Shown: piece after piece, positions 9,933 to 21,548 of the stretch | Layout: every line of letters starts with the position of its first letter | Numbering within the stretch: the stretch's first letter is position 1 | Assembly: GCA_034401135.1 (NCBI GenBank) | Contig: JAWZSP010000007.1 | Coordinates: 3,782,001-3,846,000, forward strand | Source of the DNA: Volutella citrinella | Taxonomy: Eukaryota > Ascomycota > Sordariomycetes > Hypocreales > Nectriaceae | Length of the DNA stretch: 64,000 nt | Reading direction: 5' to 3' | The notes under the pieces: model-generated | The model's input: the letters and a program-made list of their open reading frames with translations, nothing else | What the model was told of the DNA's origin: nothing | Databases searched by the model: none | Made by a program: the position numbers and the translations under genes

Positions 9933-12900
9933 TGTGTTGGAGTGTGCAGGGTTAGGGATGCTTGCTCTCCGGGGGAGGGGAGGGAAAAGAAAGGAAGAGG
10001 GCCCTAGGCAAGGGGCGGGGATCACCGATGAGATATACGAGTGATGTGGCCAAGTGAGAAGGGTCGAGGGTCGATTCCACACGGGGCACATGCAGAAATC
10101 TGCAGGACCAGACAGATCAGTCAAAGACACAAGTCGGGCGAGTGGGTGTCTGAGTGTCAAATATGTGGACGACCGCAGCGGTCCTTCTTGTGGCTGGGTC
10201 CCCTCCCCTTCTCTTCTTCATGGCAAGCGTGGGCCACCAGGTTCAAAAACCGGATCCTGTTTTCTTACTCGCGTCCGGCCCTTTATCTGTTAGCCATCAC
10301 GATAGAACGGATAATATGGGATGCTTTCGGTGGCAGCTGGGGCGATGGACAGGCCAAGAGCGAGATACTACATGGCATAGGGTCCGTGATCCATGTTGCC
10401 ACGCCCGAGGCCTTCGCACCCGGTCCCCGGTAGCGTAGCGCCAAAGGGACTTGATGCTTGCCACGTTGCGTGGTTCGCAGCAGGTCCCGGCCGAGCACAA
10501 GACGGGGCAATGCGGCTAGGGCCTTGAGCCATACGGCGCCGTGCGGTGCCAAGTGAATGGCTGCGGCGTCATGTACGTTTCCAGTTTCCTTTGGTGGGCT
10601 GGGACACGCCAGGGCGCCAGGGGTAATAAGAGCAGAGGCTAGAACGATGGACTAGACGCACAATGCATCCATCCGAAACGAACATCCTTTAGTCACTCTG
10701 GTGCGTGCAGTGACAGAGAGTGCCTGAGCGGCCACCCGCGCCATCGAGCTGCGCCTGCGCCATACCCAACTGCCCGCCCTGTTGGAAGCAGGAGAGCACA
10801 AAAGGGATTTGTGCCGATCAATGCAGGGTGATTCACTAGCGGCGTTTCTGCCGTGCTTCTTCCCGAGGTAGCGAAGAAGCCGTCGGCGAGTCGTGAGGCG
10901 TTGGCTGCTAACTTGGTAGCCAGGGACGGGACCGGTGGTGCGGTTGGTGCAGTTGGTGCAGGTCGCAGGTGGGACAGGGTTGGTCGGCGCTGGTATGACG
11001 GTGATGGGGAACGGCCACTAGCGGCAGGCAGCGCCTTCCCGGGACAGGAAACAGGTCCGGTGCGCTAAATGCAGCTGACGGGGCTGTCATGGCTGTCTTG
11101 TCAGATCGCGGGGCGTCTTCAGTGTCTCGCGGCGCTGTGGATCCCTCAGGGCTGGTGCTGGGCACCCTCTACCACCTCCACCAGACAACCAACTCCTCTG
11201 ACAGTGGAACCAACTCCTCCACCACAACTCCATCCACCAAGTCTGCCCACCCACCTAGCTAAGAGGTCCAAGCCCCTGGTCTCGCTGCGCTGCGGAATCG
11301 CAGTGTGCGTGTGCGGCTTCCTTCCATTCCCCAAAATTTGCTTCTGCCGAGATGAGATCGCAACCACCTGCTCGAGTCATGCCTTCAGGGACGGCGGGGC
11401 CTATGGGCACAGGCTTCAAACAGGAATGGTGGGGAGAGCACGTCAAGACGTCTACCACCGCCATGGCGTGAGGTTGCGCAACTGCAACATATCAAAGCCC
11501 TCAGACCGGCCAGTCTGGCGGCTGCGGTTGTAGCAGAATACCCGCTTTGTTGGCCGGACGGCGCGTGTAGGCAAAGCTCCGGGCTCCTTTTCCAGCATCC
11601 AGCATCAGAAACTGCGTCCGCATCAGGACTCCTGCTCCATTCGATACCCACGACGATGGCAACAGGACCGGGCATTCTCCTCTGCAATGACCTGTCTCCG
11701 CCTTGCCCGCATCGTATCGCAAGGGGGCAGGGCAGTCAGCCAGGGCCCGATGAGGGATGTATGCTCCGCAGGTGACATGACCTGCGACGATGAGACAATG
11801 CGGTGATGAGGCGCTGCCGCAATGCGAAGCCCCGTGATTGGGAGGCGAAAAATGGGAATGAAACGATACTCGCATCTGTTGGGACCGACGAAACAGGGCA
11901 GTGTTGCTACTGGCAGCCGCTCTTGCTTCTAGCCATGCCTTGCCCTGCCCTGCCTTGTCTATTGCCTACACGTCCCCTCTCCTGAGTCTCCTCTCGGGCC
12001 TTTCCCTGTCGCCCCGGCCCCCGGGGCGTCCATCACCGCAAGGACAGGGCATGGTGCGGCCGTCGTTGAAGAATCGAGAAGCTTAGATTCCAGATTGGGT
12101 GGCCTGATGGCTGATCCTCGATTCTGGGCAAATCGCAGACTGGCGACCGCGGCCGGTGGGGGCGGGCAATGTCCGTGTTGGACATGTTTGCCGTTCGCCG
12201 TGCCTGATGCGATGCTACGTTGAGCGTCGCTATCCGCACATACCGAGCGTTGCTATACCGGTACACCATAAGATGCGAGGTATTGCGGTTCATTATCCTA
12301 CGGCGATGCTACGCTGCTAGGACGGAGCACCGGCCGAAATCTAACACGGTGACCGAGGGGCCGGCAACGCAACAAACGCCTAGAAGATGGTCCGCCGTCG
12401 CGTCTTTTAACGGCTTTGTTTCGTACAACGCCTCAACCACACCGTCCACCGTAGTTCAGGGGATTAGCGCTGTGATTCGCCACTCGCCACCCATGGAACA
12501 AGCACCGTCTCAGCCTTGGCATGTGAGTTCTCCATCATCCACGTGCTGCTCGGGCCCTTTGGAAAACTCTCCAAACGCTCGGCTACAGTAATTACAAAAA
12601 GTACGGATGGAATCAGCTATCAACCACAGAGGATCAACAGTCGTGCCGTCGAAAATGTCCAAGATCTGCGGTGTAGGGGGCATACCCCTCTTCTGCTCCC
12701 CGCACGCGATTGTCGAGCCACTGGGTGCGGCACACGAAAAAGCAGATCACGCCCACAGGACAGATACCCTGTGACTGACTTTTTTTCCATGTCGCAATCT
12801 GGGGTATGCGCAAGGGGCCGTTGAACGGGGCTCGAAAAGGCAATGGATCCAGTGTTGAGCATTCGATGTGTCCAGTTATGGATCTCGCAGTGGAGCTGGG

Positions 12901-14039
12901 TGCCTCGGGGGAACAGGGGACCTTGCATTCTTGGGCAGGGCACTCTTGGCAGCTGAGTGCCAGTGGCTGCATCGGAGCCGCAACCCTTGTCAACGGACGA
13001 TAGACTATAACGGTGTCTTGGTGTTTGACATCCATCCTATGGCGCATTGCTCCCGTCCAAGTGGCAACTCATCTCCGTGTCCGAAGAGCTCCTCGGTCAT
13101 CTACTCCTGCTTCGTTCAACAATATTGTTGAATGGGGACTTATAGCACAAGGCCATGAGCTCTAGCTCTCCCATTCGCCGAAGCACTGAACCCGGGCTTC
13201 GGGGCTCGGAGCTTCCTCTGGCCCCTTGGCCATCCGGCGAGTACCGGATCGTCGTCGCCAGTCTCGGCCGGAGCTACTGCTGACGCCTAGGCCTTTTTCT
13301 TACACAACCGCCCCCTGGTCCTAGTCCCAGCCTTTACCCAGGCTACCAGACTACTGCACTCAACAATCCACGTTTACAAGTCCGACATCAACATATCACC
13401 GACAATTATCTTCGGCTTTACTCTGTACCTCACCCCCGTCGCTCCCAAGGCCAGACGAAGTGGATTGACAATACTACATAACCACAACCGTAGGACCACC
13501 CCGCGCGGCCCCGTTGCCGCTGGCCGCGGTGTGCGCGTTGACACTAGAGGTGTGGAACTACGCTTACCCGCTCGTCTCAGCGTGTCCCCCCCTAGGTGCC
13601 CTCCTCTATTGACGGGGGTGGTAGTAGATCACATTCGCCTACACGGCTGTTGCGCCTCGCCTGTTACCGAGGCCGAGTGTACGGCGGACAATGCCGCCCA
13701 TCTTGACTTTCCCTTGATGTTGTGTGCCCCGTCCCTAATACACATCTGCGGAGGCCAATTTCATGCGAGCGTCGCATTACGTAGGTTGGCAGGACCGGAC
13801 CTTTTCCCCTTCGCCAAGTTTGGATCCGCCCGATGCGTGGCCTTCCCGGATGCGTCTTTCACCGAGACAAGGGACTAATTACACGCGCATGAAAGGAAGG
13901 CTGGTGGTTGATCGATTGTAGTATTAAACCAACTGGACCGCGCTGCTATAGACTGACAGAGTCAATATCCAGCCGTCTCCTGGATCGCCCTCGTTCGTTG
14001 ATGTGCTGCCAACGTGTTGGATATCGATAAGCCGCTGCA
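9933..14039. other. 4.1-kb gene-free region between divergent genes
   Basis: This gap separates the starts of the minus-strand CFEM receptor and the plus-strand FAD oxidase. Open frames up to about 154 codons occur on both strands but have no recognisable motif or biased composition and overlap one another. An 18-bp perfect palindrome lies at 13115-13132. Long promoters or non-coding transcripts are possible but not shown by the sequence. Confidence 0.5.
13115..13132. repeat. 18-bp perfect palindrome
   Basis: TTCAACAATATTGTTGAA reads the same on both strands. It lies about 0.9 kb upstream of the FAD oxidase start. It could be a dimeric regulator site or a chance sequence; no second copy was noticed in the window. 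Confidence 0.5.
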
Positions 14040-15892
14040 ATGAAGATCGTCCCGTCCATTGCCGTCCTGGCCCTCACGCCGGCCCTCACCTCTGCCGCGT
14101 CTTGCGCTCCTGCCCCTGAGTGCCGATACTTGCCTGAAGACCCTAAGTGGCCGTCAGACACTGCATGGGACCAGCTCAACACAACGGTGGAAGGTCGTCT
14201 CATCAAGACTGTGCCCCTGGGCTCTCCATGCCACGACCCAAACTATGATGCAGTCGCATGCGCGGCACTGCAGGCTGGGTGGAAGCTCCCCCAGACCCAG
14301 TTAGTCTCACCTAAGGCACCGATGTGGTGGCTGTTTTATCCTCCCCAACCAGGCCCAAGCTGAACCCCCTTGGCAGCATTTCGACGCCCTCGTCGCTCCT
14401 GCAAGACTTCTTCGCCAATCGGAGCTGCGATCCCTTTACTGACCGTGCTACTCCCTGCACACTCGGCAATTATGTTTCGTACGCCGTCAATGCCAAAACG
14501 AATGAGGACGTCGCTCTTGCGGTCAAGTTCGCCAAGTCGAACAACATCCGGCTCGTCATCCGCAACACTGGTCATGAGTAAGTGCTATCACTCCAGGCCC
14601 CTGTCCACATACATTTGCCTGGCTGAATTCACGGTCTAACCCTCACACGTAGCTACTTTGGACGATCTACTGGATCCGGCGCGCTGTCGGTCTGGACACA
14701 CAACCTGAAGGACATCGAGTACGTCGACTACGCTGCCGACTACTACACCGGGCCTGCCTTCAAGGTGGGCGCTGGAATCCAAGGTGCCGAGGCCGTCGAG
14801 GCCGCTCACAAGAAGGGTCTGACCCTGGTGTCTGGCGAGTGCCCTACCGTCGGTCTCGCTGGCTACACCATGGGTGGCGGTCACTCAGCGCTGAGCACAG
14901 CCTTTGGCCTCGGCGCCGATCAGACGCTCGAGTTTGAGGTCGTCACTGCCTCCGGCCTTGTTGTGAAGGCCAGCCCCAAGCACAACGCCGACCTCTACTG
15001 GGCCCTCAGCGGCGGCGGCGGTGGAAGCTATGGCGTCGTGACCTCCATGACCATTCGCGCGCATCCTGCGGGCGACGTTGGCGGCGCGAAGCTCCAGATG
15101 CCCGTCATTAACAAGGATGCTTACTACAAGGCCATTGAGAAGCTCCACGAGGAGATGCCCGGCATGGTTGACAAGGGCGCGACTGTCGTCTACTTTGTCA
15201 CCGGCGCCGGCCTCGACATTCAGGCCGTGACTGTTCTCAACTCGACTGGCGACTACGTCCGCGACGAGGTGCTCAAGCCCTTCACCGACTACCTCGCCGC
15301 CAACGGCCTCCCCGCGCTCACCTCGTACACGACCAAGAGCTATCGCGACCACTACGACACGTACATGGGCCCGCTCCCCAACGGCCACCTCACCGTCAAC
15401 ACGTACCAGTTCGGCGGGCGCCTCATCCCGCGCGCGACTCTCGAGAAGAACAACGCGGCCTTCAGCGCGACTGTCCGCGAGCTCAACGACAACGGCGTCA
15501 TCGCCGTGGCCAGCTCCGGCAGCTTCAAGGGCTTCGAGGGCATCGAAAACTCGGTGCTGCCCGTGTGGCGCGACACCATCATTTCGATGCAGCTCGTCAC
15601 CTACTGGGACTCGTCCAAGTGGGACAAGATGCTCGAGGACCAGAAGAAGATGACGGACAAGTACGTGCCGCTGCTCGCGGCGGTGACGCCCGACGGCGGC
15701 ACGTACCTCAACGAGGCCGACTTCAACCAGCCCAACTGGGAGAAGGAGTTCCACGGCGAAAACTACGACCGCCTGCTGCAGGTCAAGAAGACGTGGGACC
15801 CGGAGTCCTTCTTCTACACGTACAAGGGCGTTGGCAGCAACGACTGGAACGTCGAGAACAATGGGTTTGGACGTATGTGCCGGTGCGGTTGA
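14040..15892 (+). CDS. Secreted FAD-linked oxidase, berberine-bridge (BBE) type
   Basis: Exons 14040..14299, 14353..14577 and 14653..15892 join to 574 residues. A signal peptide (MKIVPSIAVLALTPALTSA) is followed by a PCMH-type FAD domain. IRNTGHD contains the family's covalent-FAD histidine (H161). GECPTVGLAGYTMGGGHS contains the Cys (C225) that forms the second flavin bond in bicovalent members. Near the C-terminus, FNQPNWEKEFHG and YDRLLQVKKTWDPESFFYTY are BBE-domain signatures. Such enzymes oxidise alcohols, sugars or alkaloid-like substrates with O2; the substrate here is unknown. The first intron is only 53 nt (GTTAGT..CAG) and its exact acceptor is less certain than the second, which restores the GHDYFGRSTG motif. 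Substrate-loop residues cannot be assigned. No other biosynthetic gene is adjacent, so a cluster role is not supported. Confidence 0.9.
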
Positions 15893-16582
15893 CTTGACGT
15901 ATGATAGTATTGATGTAAATTATTGTAATTGATAACCCATCAACTCGGCTCAGTTCGGATATTTGCAGGTTGCATCGTCTATTCCCCGGCGGCGGTATAG
16001 AGTTTGCAAAACAAATAGCCCCAAGCTGCCAACAATACTACTAGTGTTATCAAGAATGCGGTGCGCAACTTGGAGATAAACTCCCAACAACGGAGAGTGT
16101 AATAAATGATCTAACTGCCAGTTCTATTTTATATATCCTCATGTTTCATAGAAAGACTAACTGATCATGTCCAATGCTTGAATGCTGAACTAGTTACATG
16201 GCGGCCAAGACACCGCATGCACAGTGAGAGGCGGATCTTATAACTGTGCAACTACACTGTACCCAGTGAAAGCGGGCACACCTACGACATTGATCCATCA
16301 ATCGACCACCAATCCACAATTGACTGCATCTCCCCTTGTCGGGCATCAAACAGTGAGACCGCTTGCCTTGAGTCTATCCCTGAACTCTATCCGCACGCAT
16401 CCTGGGTACAGGGTAAGCCACAAGCTCTGAACATACCCAACCGTCACCAAGTCACAACGCTCCAGAAGACTCCAAGGGATCTTATCAGGCCAAGGATCAC
16501 CTCTCAGGCTCGCGATTAGGTCCGATCTCAGGGTCCATCACACATCAGCGTTACCCCGCACTGCCCGTTGCTGTCTTGAACA
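15893..16582. other. Intergenic region before amidase gene
   Basis: This 0.69-kb stretch is AT-rich in its first half, as expected for a fungal 3' flank. It holds the promoter of the nitrilase-family gene. No gene or structured RNA was recognised. Confidence 0.55.
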
Positions 16583-17562
16583 ATGGCGCCCAGTTACAAG
16601 GTTGCCGTGATCCAGTTTGAACCCAAGGTTAGTTGCCGTCTCTACCTATTGCGCACGTGGAGAAACTCTGGCATTTATTCGTAGACCTGAGCTCGAGGAC
16701 ACCACATACTAACAGCAGATAGCCCGTCGCCGTCGCTGAAAACTTCGAAAAGGCTGCAGGCTACATCCGGTCGGCTGCTGCCCAAGGATGCCATCTCGCA
16801 GTGCTCCCCGAGTTCCATCTCACATCATGGGTCCCGGAGCACAAGGACTTCATTACCGCGTCCCAGGAGTCAGAGGCGTACCTCGAAAAGTACCAGGAGC
16901 TCGCCCGGTCGCTCAACATCAACATCGTGCCGGGCACCATCTGCGAGGCGCACGCCGCCACGTCGGGCCCGGGCTCTTGGAAGGAGGAGGAGTTGCGCAA
17001 CATGGCTTACTTCCTGGCGGCCGGGACGGGCGACATTTGCGGCTCGTACCAGAAGAAGAACCTCTGGCACCCCGAGCGCGACCACCTCACATCGTCCGGG
17101 TACACGCCGCACGCAGCCTTTGATACCCCGCTCCGGCACGACGACGGGCGGCCCGTACGCGCGGGGCTGCTCATCTGCTGGGACCTCGCCTTCCCCGAGG
17201 CGTTCCGGGCGCTGGTCGCCGACGGCGCCGACATCATCATTGTCCCGTCGTGGTGGTACATGGTGGACGCGGGCGAGTACGGCATGAAGCTGAACCCGGA
17301 CGGCGAGAAGCTGTTCCTGGAGAGCGCGACGGTGCTGCGCGCCTTTGAGAACACGGCGGCGGTTGTCTTCTGCAACGCGGGGGGGCTGAGCTGCGTGACG
17401 ATGCCGATCCAGGGCGCCCTGGCGAGGATTCCGGTCGGCGAGGAGCGCATGGACGTGGCCGAGATTGACCTCGAGGTGCTTCGGGCGGCCGAGGACCACT
17501 ACAAGATCCGGAAGGACATGCAGGGGCACATGTGGCACTACGGATACGATCTCAAGCGGTGA
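16583..17562 (+). CDS. Carbon-nitrogen hydrolase (nitrilase superfamily amidase)
   Basis: Exons 16583..16627 and 16723..17562 join to 294 residues. The first exon encodes only MAPSYKVAVIQFEPK, the family's first beta strand, and its phase-0 junction continues into PVAVAENFEKA. The catalytic triad is visible: E45 in LPEF, K126 in YQKKNLW and C167 in LLICWDLAFPE. The protein should hydrolyse a non-peptide C-N bond, as in omega-amidases, N-carbamyl amidases or related branches, in the cytosol. The absence of a typical Nit2/DCase-specific signature I can name leaves the substrate open. The length is normal for a stand-alone amidase. The intron is GTTAGT..ATAG with a CTAAC branch site close to the acceptor. 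Confidence 0.9.
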
Positions 17563-18234
17563 GGGGACGGACGGATTGGTGTGCTCGCGATTGACTGTGG
17601 CCGATAGTCGGCATTTACCCCTTCGTTGTGATTGATGTTCTCGTGTGTCAAGACCCGAGTATCTGTGCATCTGCCAATCTGGCGTGATGTTGGTCCGCCT
17701 GTCTCGCATCTCGGCATCTGGGACAAGCCATCAGGGTTCTTATGACGGTATCGGAGTCGAGGCCATATACCATCGCGTCCTAGAGCGCCATCGCAGAGGA
17801 ATTGTTAGTGACTGCTGTTCGCGCCAGGGAACATGTCGTCACCTCGAGGCTCTGCGGGATGCCCTCCGGGCCTCACCCATACCACTTTGAACCTAGACCT
17901 GTCCCACCGGTGCGCATTAGCAGTTGGTCACTGTCCAATGGATGGTCCCAGGTTGTCATCCGTGACGCGAGGTCAGGGTCCCGGTGCTTGTCGGCACCTT
18001 GATGGCCTCCGGGGAGAACACCCTGATGACCATGACGAGCACTTACACGACGGATGGAGAGACGGACAGTATCAAATCCGTTGGCGGCGCGCATGGTTCT
18101 GGAGCATATTACTGTGCTCAACCAAAATTCAGGGGAGTATAAATACATATTGGCCGCGCACATTTGTTTTCCAACTCGTCCTTCTCTGTTTGTGAAGCTA
18201 TTCGTATCAGTCCCCCTTTCCACGCACAGCAGCC
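17563..18234. other. Intergenic region before ZNG1-like gene
   Basis: This 0.67-kb gap is between two plus-strand genes. Overlapping short ORFs on both strands show no domain. It should contain the amidase terminator and the promoter of the CobW-family gene. Confidence 0.5.
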
Positions 18235-20391
18235 ATGGCGAAGACTCACGCGAAGAAGAATGCTTCAGGAAGGAAGGCACAGAAGAAGAACTCTGTGCCT
18301 CCAAAGGCCCTGCCGGTGACGATGCTTTCGGGCTTTCTGGTAAGTTCTCCTCCCACGGACCGATCCGCATTGCATCATGGCCGACGGCTGTTGACGCACG
18401 AGTGCTTAGGGTTCCGGCAAGACGACTCTATTGCAACACATCCTAAAGAGCGAGCACGGTCTCCGCATAGCCGTGGTGGTCAATGACATTGGAGCGTTAG
18501 TCTGCATCGAGTCTGGCCGACTGATACCACCATTCTCTAACGCTGGGTAGCATCAACGTCGACGCGTCTCTCATCAAGAAGACTCACCACATCGCAAAGA
18601 CGGACGAGAAGGTCATTGCGCTACAGAATGGGTGCATCTGCTGCACCCTGCGAGGAGACCTGCTCGAGGAGCTTGTTCGCCTGGCACAGCTCCAGGAGTT
18701 TGACTACATCATCATCGAGAGCAGCGGCATCAGCGAACCTGAGCAGGTCGCCGAGACGTTTGACTCTCGCCTCGCCGAGCAGATGGACGCCATGGGCTCC
18801 ATTGAAGGCGCCCCCGGCCTGGATGAGGATATGATCAGGGTCCTGAGACAGCTGTAAGTGGGCACCGTCGAAACATGTGTCCCACCGTGGTATATACTGA
18901 CACGTATTTAGCAAGGAGGCTGGGGGCTTGGAGAAGTTTGCCCGTCTCGACACTACGGTGACAGTCATCGATGCCTTTACAATGCTGCATGACTTTGACA
19001 CGGGTGACCTATTGTCCTCAAGACGAGATGATGTCACTCCAGAAGACGAGAGGACCGTGTCAGACCTCATGGTCGACCAGATTGAGTTTGCCGACGTCGT
19101 TATCCTCAACAAGACAGACATGGTGTGTGCTTCTCTCTTGCGGAACAAATGTAACGAAAGCCACTGACAGCAGCCTTCAAGGTTTCGGGAGAGACTCGTG
19201 ATCGCTTGGTTGATCTGATCAAGAGGCTCAATCACCGAGCCAAGATCATCCAAGCAAGCTACGGCAAGGTGGATGTCAAGGAGATTGTCAACACCGGCAT
19301 GTTCAACCTTCAGGTGGCGCAGGCGGGCTACGGATGGTTGCAAGATCTCCATGCCATGACTGTGCGAGAGGTGTGTCGCCATACCCAGATGGAAACTCGG
19401 CGATGAAAGTAAACTAACCAGCATCTCATAGGTCAACGGCCGCAACGTCCTCACGCCCAAGCCAGAGACGGAGGAGTACAATGTGCGCAGCTGCATCTAC
19501 AGCCGCCACCGCCCCTTCCATCCCCGGCGACTCTGGGGCCTTTTGTATGACAAGTTCATCCTACAGCTGGAGCACCCAGACGAAGAGGGTGGAGAGGATG
19601 ACGAAGAAGACGACGAGGGCGAAGAGGACCTTGAGATGGTGGACTACGAAGACGCAGAAATGTCTGACGCCGATGGGAAGAATGAAGCCGCAGACTCGTC
19701 GTCGTCGGGAGGCAAGCCTTCCAACCCATCCTCTCCCCAGAGCTCGCACTCCACGGCTCCTACAGACGTATCCGACGCCGGCCGCGACCAAGCAAAGCCG
19801 CGCTTCGACCAAGACGAGGAGATGCGCGAGGGCGAGGACCTCTTCACGCCGCCCAACGACGAGATCCTTGCCAACAAGCGCTCCCACCCCGTGTTTGCGC
19901 GCCTCTTCCGCTCCAAGGGTGAGTTCTTCCTCGCCACGCGCCCGCACCGCGCGGGCGACTGGTCCCAGGCCGGCGGCATGCTCACAATGACGGGCGGGCG
20001 GCCCTGGTTCTGCACGCTGCCCGCGGAGGAGTACACGACGGGCGACCCCGAGGTGGACAGGCTGGTGCAGCACGATATGGCCAAGGGCGGCGAGTGGGGT
20101 GACCGTCGCCAGGAGCTCGTCTTCATCGGCGAGCGGCTGGACCACGCGGCCGTCGAGGGCCTGCTGGATGCGTGTCTCCTGACGGACGACGAGTTCCGCG
20201 CGTGGGAGGCGGTGATGCGGGACGAGGCGCTGGATGATGACAAGAAGCGCGAGGCGCTCGAGGAGCTGTTCGAGGACGGGTTCCCGGACTGGCCGGAGGA
20301 TGGAGATGAGCATGACGAGCATGATGGACACGACCATGACCACGGCCGTCCGCTGCGCTCGATAAAGCAGCACCTCCAGGAGGTGGATTAG
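18235..20391 (+). CDS. CobW/COG0523 GTPase metallochaperone, ZNG1-like
   Basis: Six exons (18235..18339, 18410..18495, 18551..18853, 18912..19122, 19182..19370, 19432..20391) join to 617 residues. The Walker A loop GFLGSGKTT (33-41) is split by intron 1. The metal-binding CxCC motif GCICC (C92, C94, C95) and the guanine-specificity NKTD (231-234) follow, then the CobW C-terminal domain with [18 protein letters not shown] long acidic, Asp/Glu-rich insert (about residues 340-420) interrupts the C-terminal region, and the tail is rich in His, Asp and Glu ([12 protein letters not shown]), a likely metal-binding segment. Related eukaryotic ZNG1 proteins deliver zinc to methionine aminopeptidase 1 using GTP. 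A similar role is inferred here. The N-terminus is Lys-rich. Confidence 0.92.
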
Positions 20392-20608
20392 TGCCGACGT
20401 AGAAAAGATCAGCTGTGTTCCTAGAAGTCAGTCACGACAATTTAAGCAGCACTGTGGAGGGTATATCTGGCACACACTCCTAGTATCCATGCGTCTTTGG
20501 TGTGAAATCGTGATTGACTTGTGAGCTTGCCTACCTACCGAGATTGGCGGCGTCCTCCGCGTGTGCGTTCTGCCAATTGCTCTCGTGATGCGCCTCCTCG
20601 AGGCTCTC

Positions 20609-21548
20609 TCACCCCCCAAGCGCCATAAAAGGACCATGGATGACGTCGCGTTCGACAAACGAGAGCACAAACCGATCCTCACCCATCGAAACGCCCCCCT
20701 CCGCCCAGCCCTTGATGAGGGTCCTCGCCCGCCAGACAGCCAGGTGCTTGTTGTGCTTGTGGACCTTTGCCAGGCACGACTGCTTCAGCTCGCCGCCTGC
20801 GTCTCCGGCCCAGTTCCCTGTCCTCCAGCGTATGTTTCTGCTTTCCAGGGGACACAGCAGCTCCGGCTCCGATGCTGGCAGCGGCTCGTCGAGGGTGAAG
20901 CCGATTTCGAGGCGGGACGGCCTGGCGTGGTACGTCATGACGGCATACACTGTTGACGACGTGCATTCAAATGATTGGACGCATGCCTTTTCGTCATGGT
21001 GGTTCTGTGTGTCATCTAAAGACGGAGGGAAGAGTCAGCATCAAGTTCTGAGTCTGCGAATGGGAATTACACGATGATCAGCTTCGAAAAGGGGAAGGGC
21101 GGAGCTTTTAGCATTACACACTGCACAAGTGCCCAACGGCGGAGTATTCGCGGACGACAAAGTCCATGGCAGGCTTCTCAAGGTCTTGTGGCGAGCTTGA
21201 TAGCCAATCGTTGAAGATGGCCTCCAGGAATCCCTCCATGCTATCCCCAGTCGTGGTCAAGGTCGCAGTCGTGTCTGTCGCGATACCGCACGCGTGGAGG
21301 ATCTGAAACAGCCGCTGCAGCTCCGGCTCCCCGAGATCATCTGCGCTTGCGATTTCCCGCCGGGAAGAACTGAGAGGGAATCCGAAAAGCTCAATATCGG
21401 AGTAGAGCCGCTGGCGGGATTGTTTGTTGGACCGGTGGTATGTTGGCTGTGGCGAAGGGCTGCGGCTGGGGATATGGATGAAGACTTGGTCTCTGAGACG
21501 TTGTCGCTTCATCGCAGCTCCCGTGCTTGACTGCGCTTCCATGACCAT
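20609..21548 (-). CDS. Unknown protein, two exons
   Basis: Exons 21548..21122 and 21015..20609 give a 277-residue protein (GTGTGT donor, TTTAG acceptor, phase 1). I recognise no family. The N-terminal half is basic and Ser/Pro-rich (IPSRSPSPQPTYHRS), followed by a probably helical segment (ELQRLFQILHACGI) and an acidic-hydrophobic stretch (MEGFLEAIFNDWL). The second half begins DTQNHHDEKACVQSFECT, includes YHARPSRLEIGFTLDE, and ends FVERDVIHGPFMALGG. No signal peptide or membrane segment is apparent. The chosen ATG is the first in frame; the frame is open a little farther upstream without an ATG. It converges on the ZNG1-like gene with 217 bp between stops. The matching phase and even composition support a real gene, but expression data would be needed to be sure. 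Confidence 0.6.

Noticed and set aside
13465..13878. ORF of 137 codons in the 4.1-kb gap
   Set aside because: No signal peptide, domain or splice partners; overlapping ORFs in other frames are of similar length.
14040..20391. FAD oxidase, amidase and metallochaperone as a secondary-metabolite cluster
   Set aside because: There is no backbone synthase or P450 nearby, the metallochaperone is a housekeeping type, and gaps between genes are ordinary.
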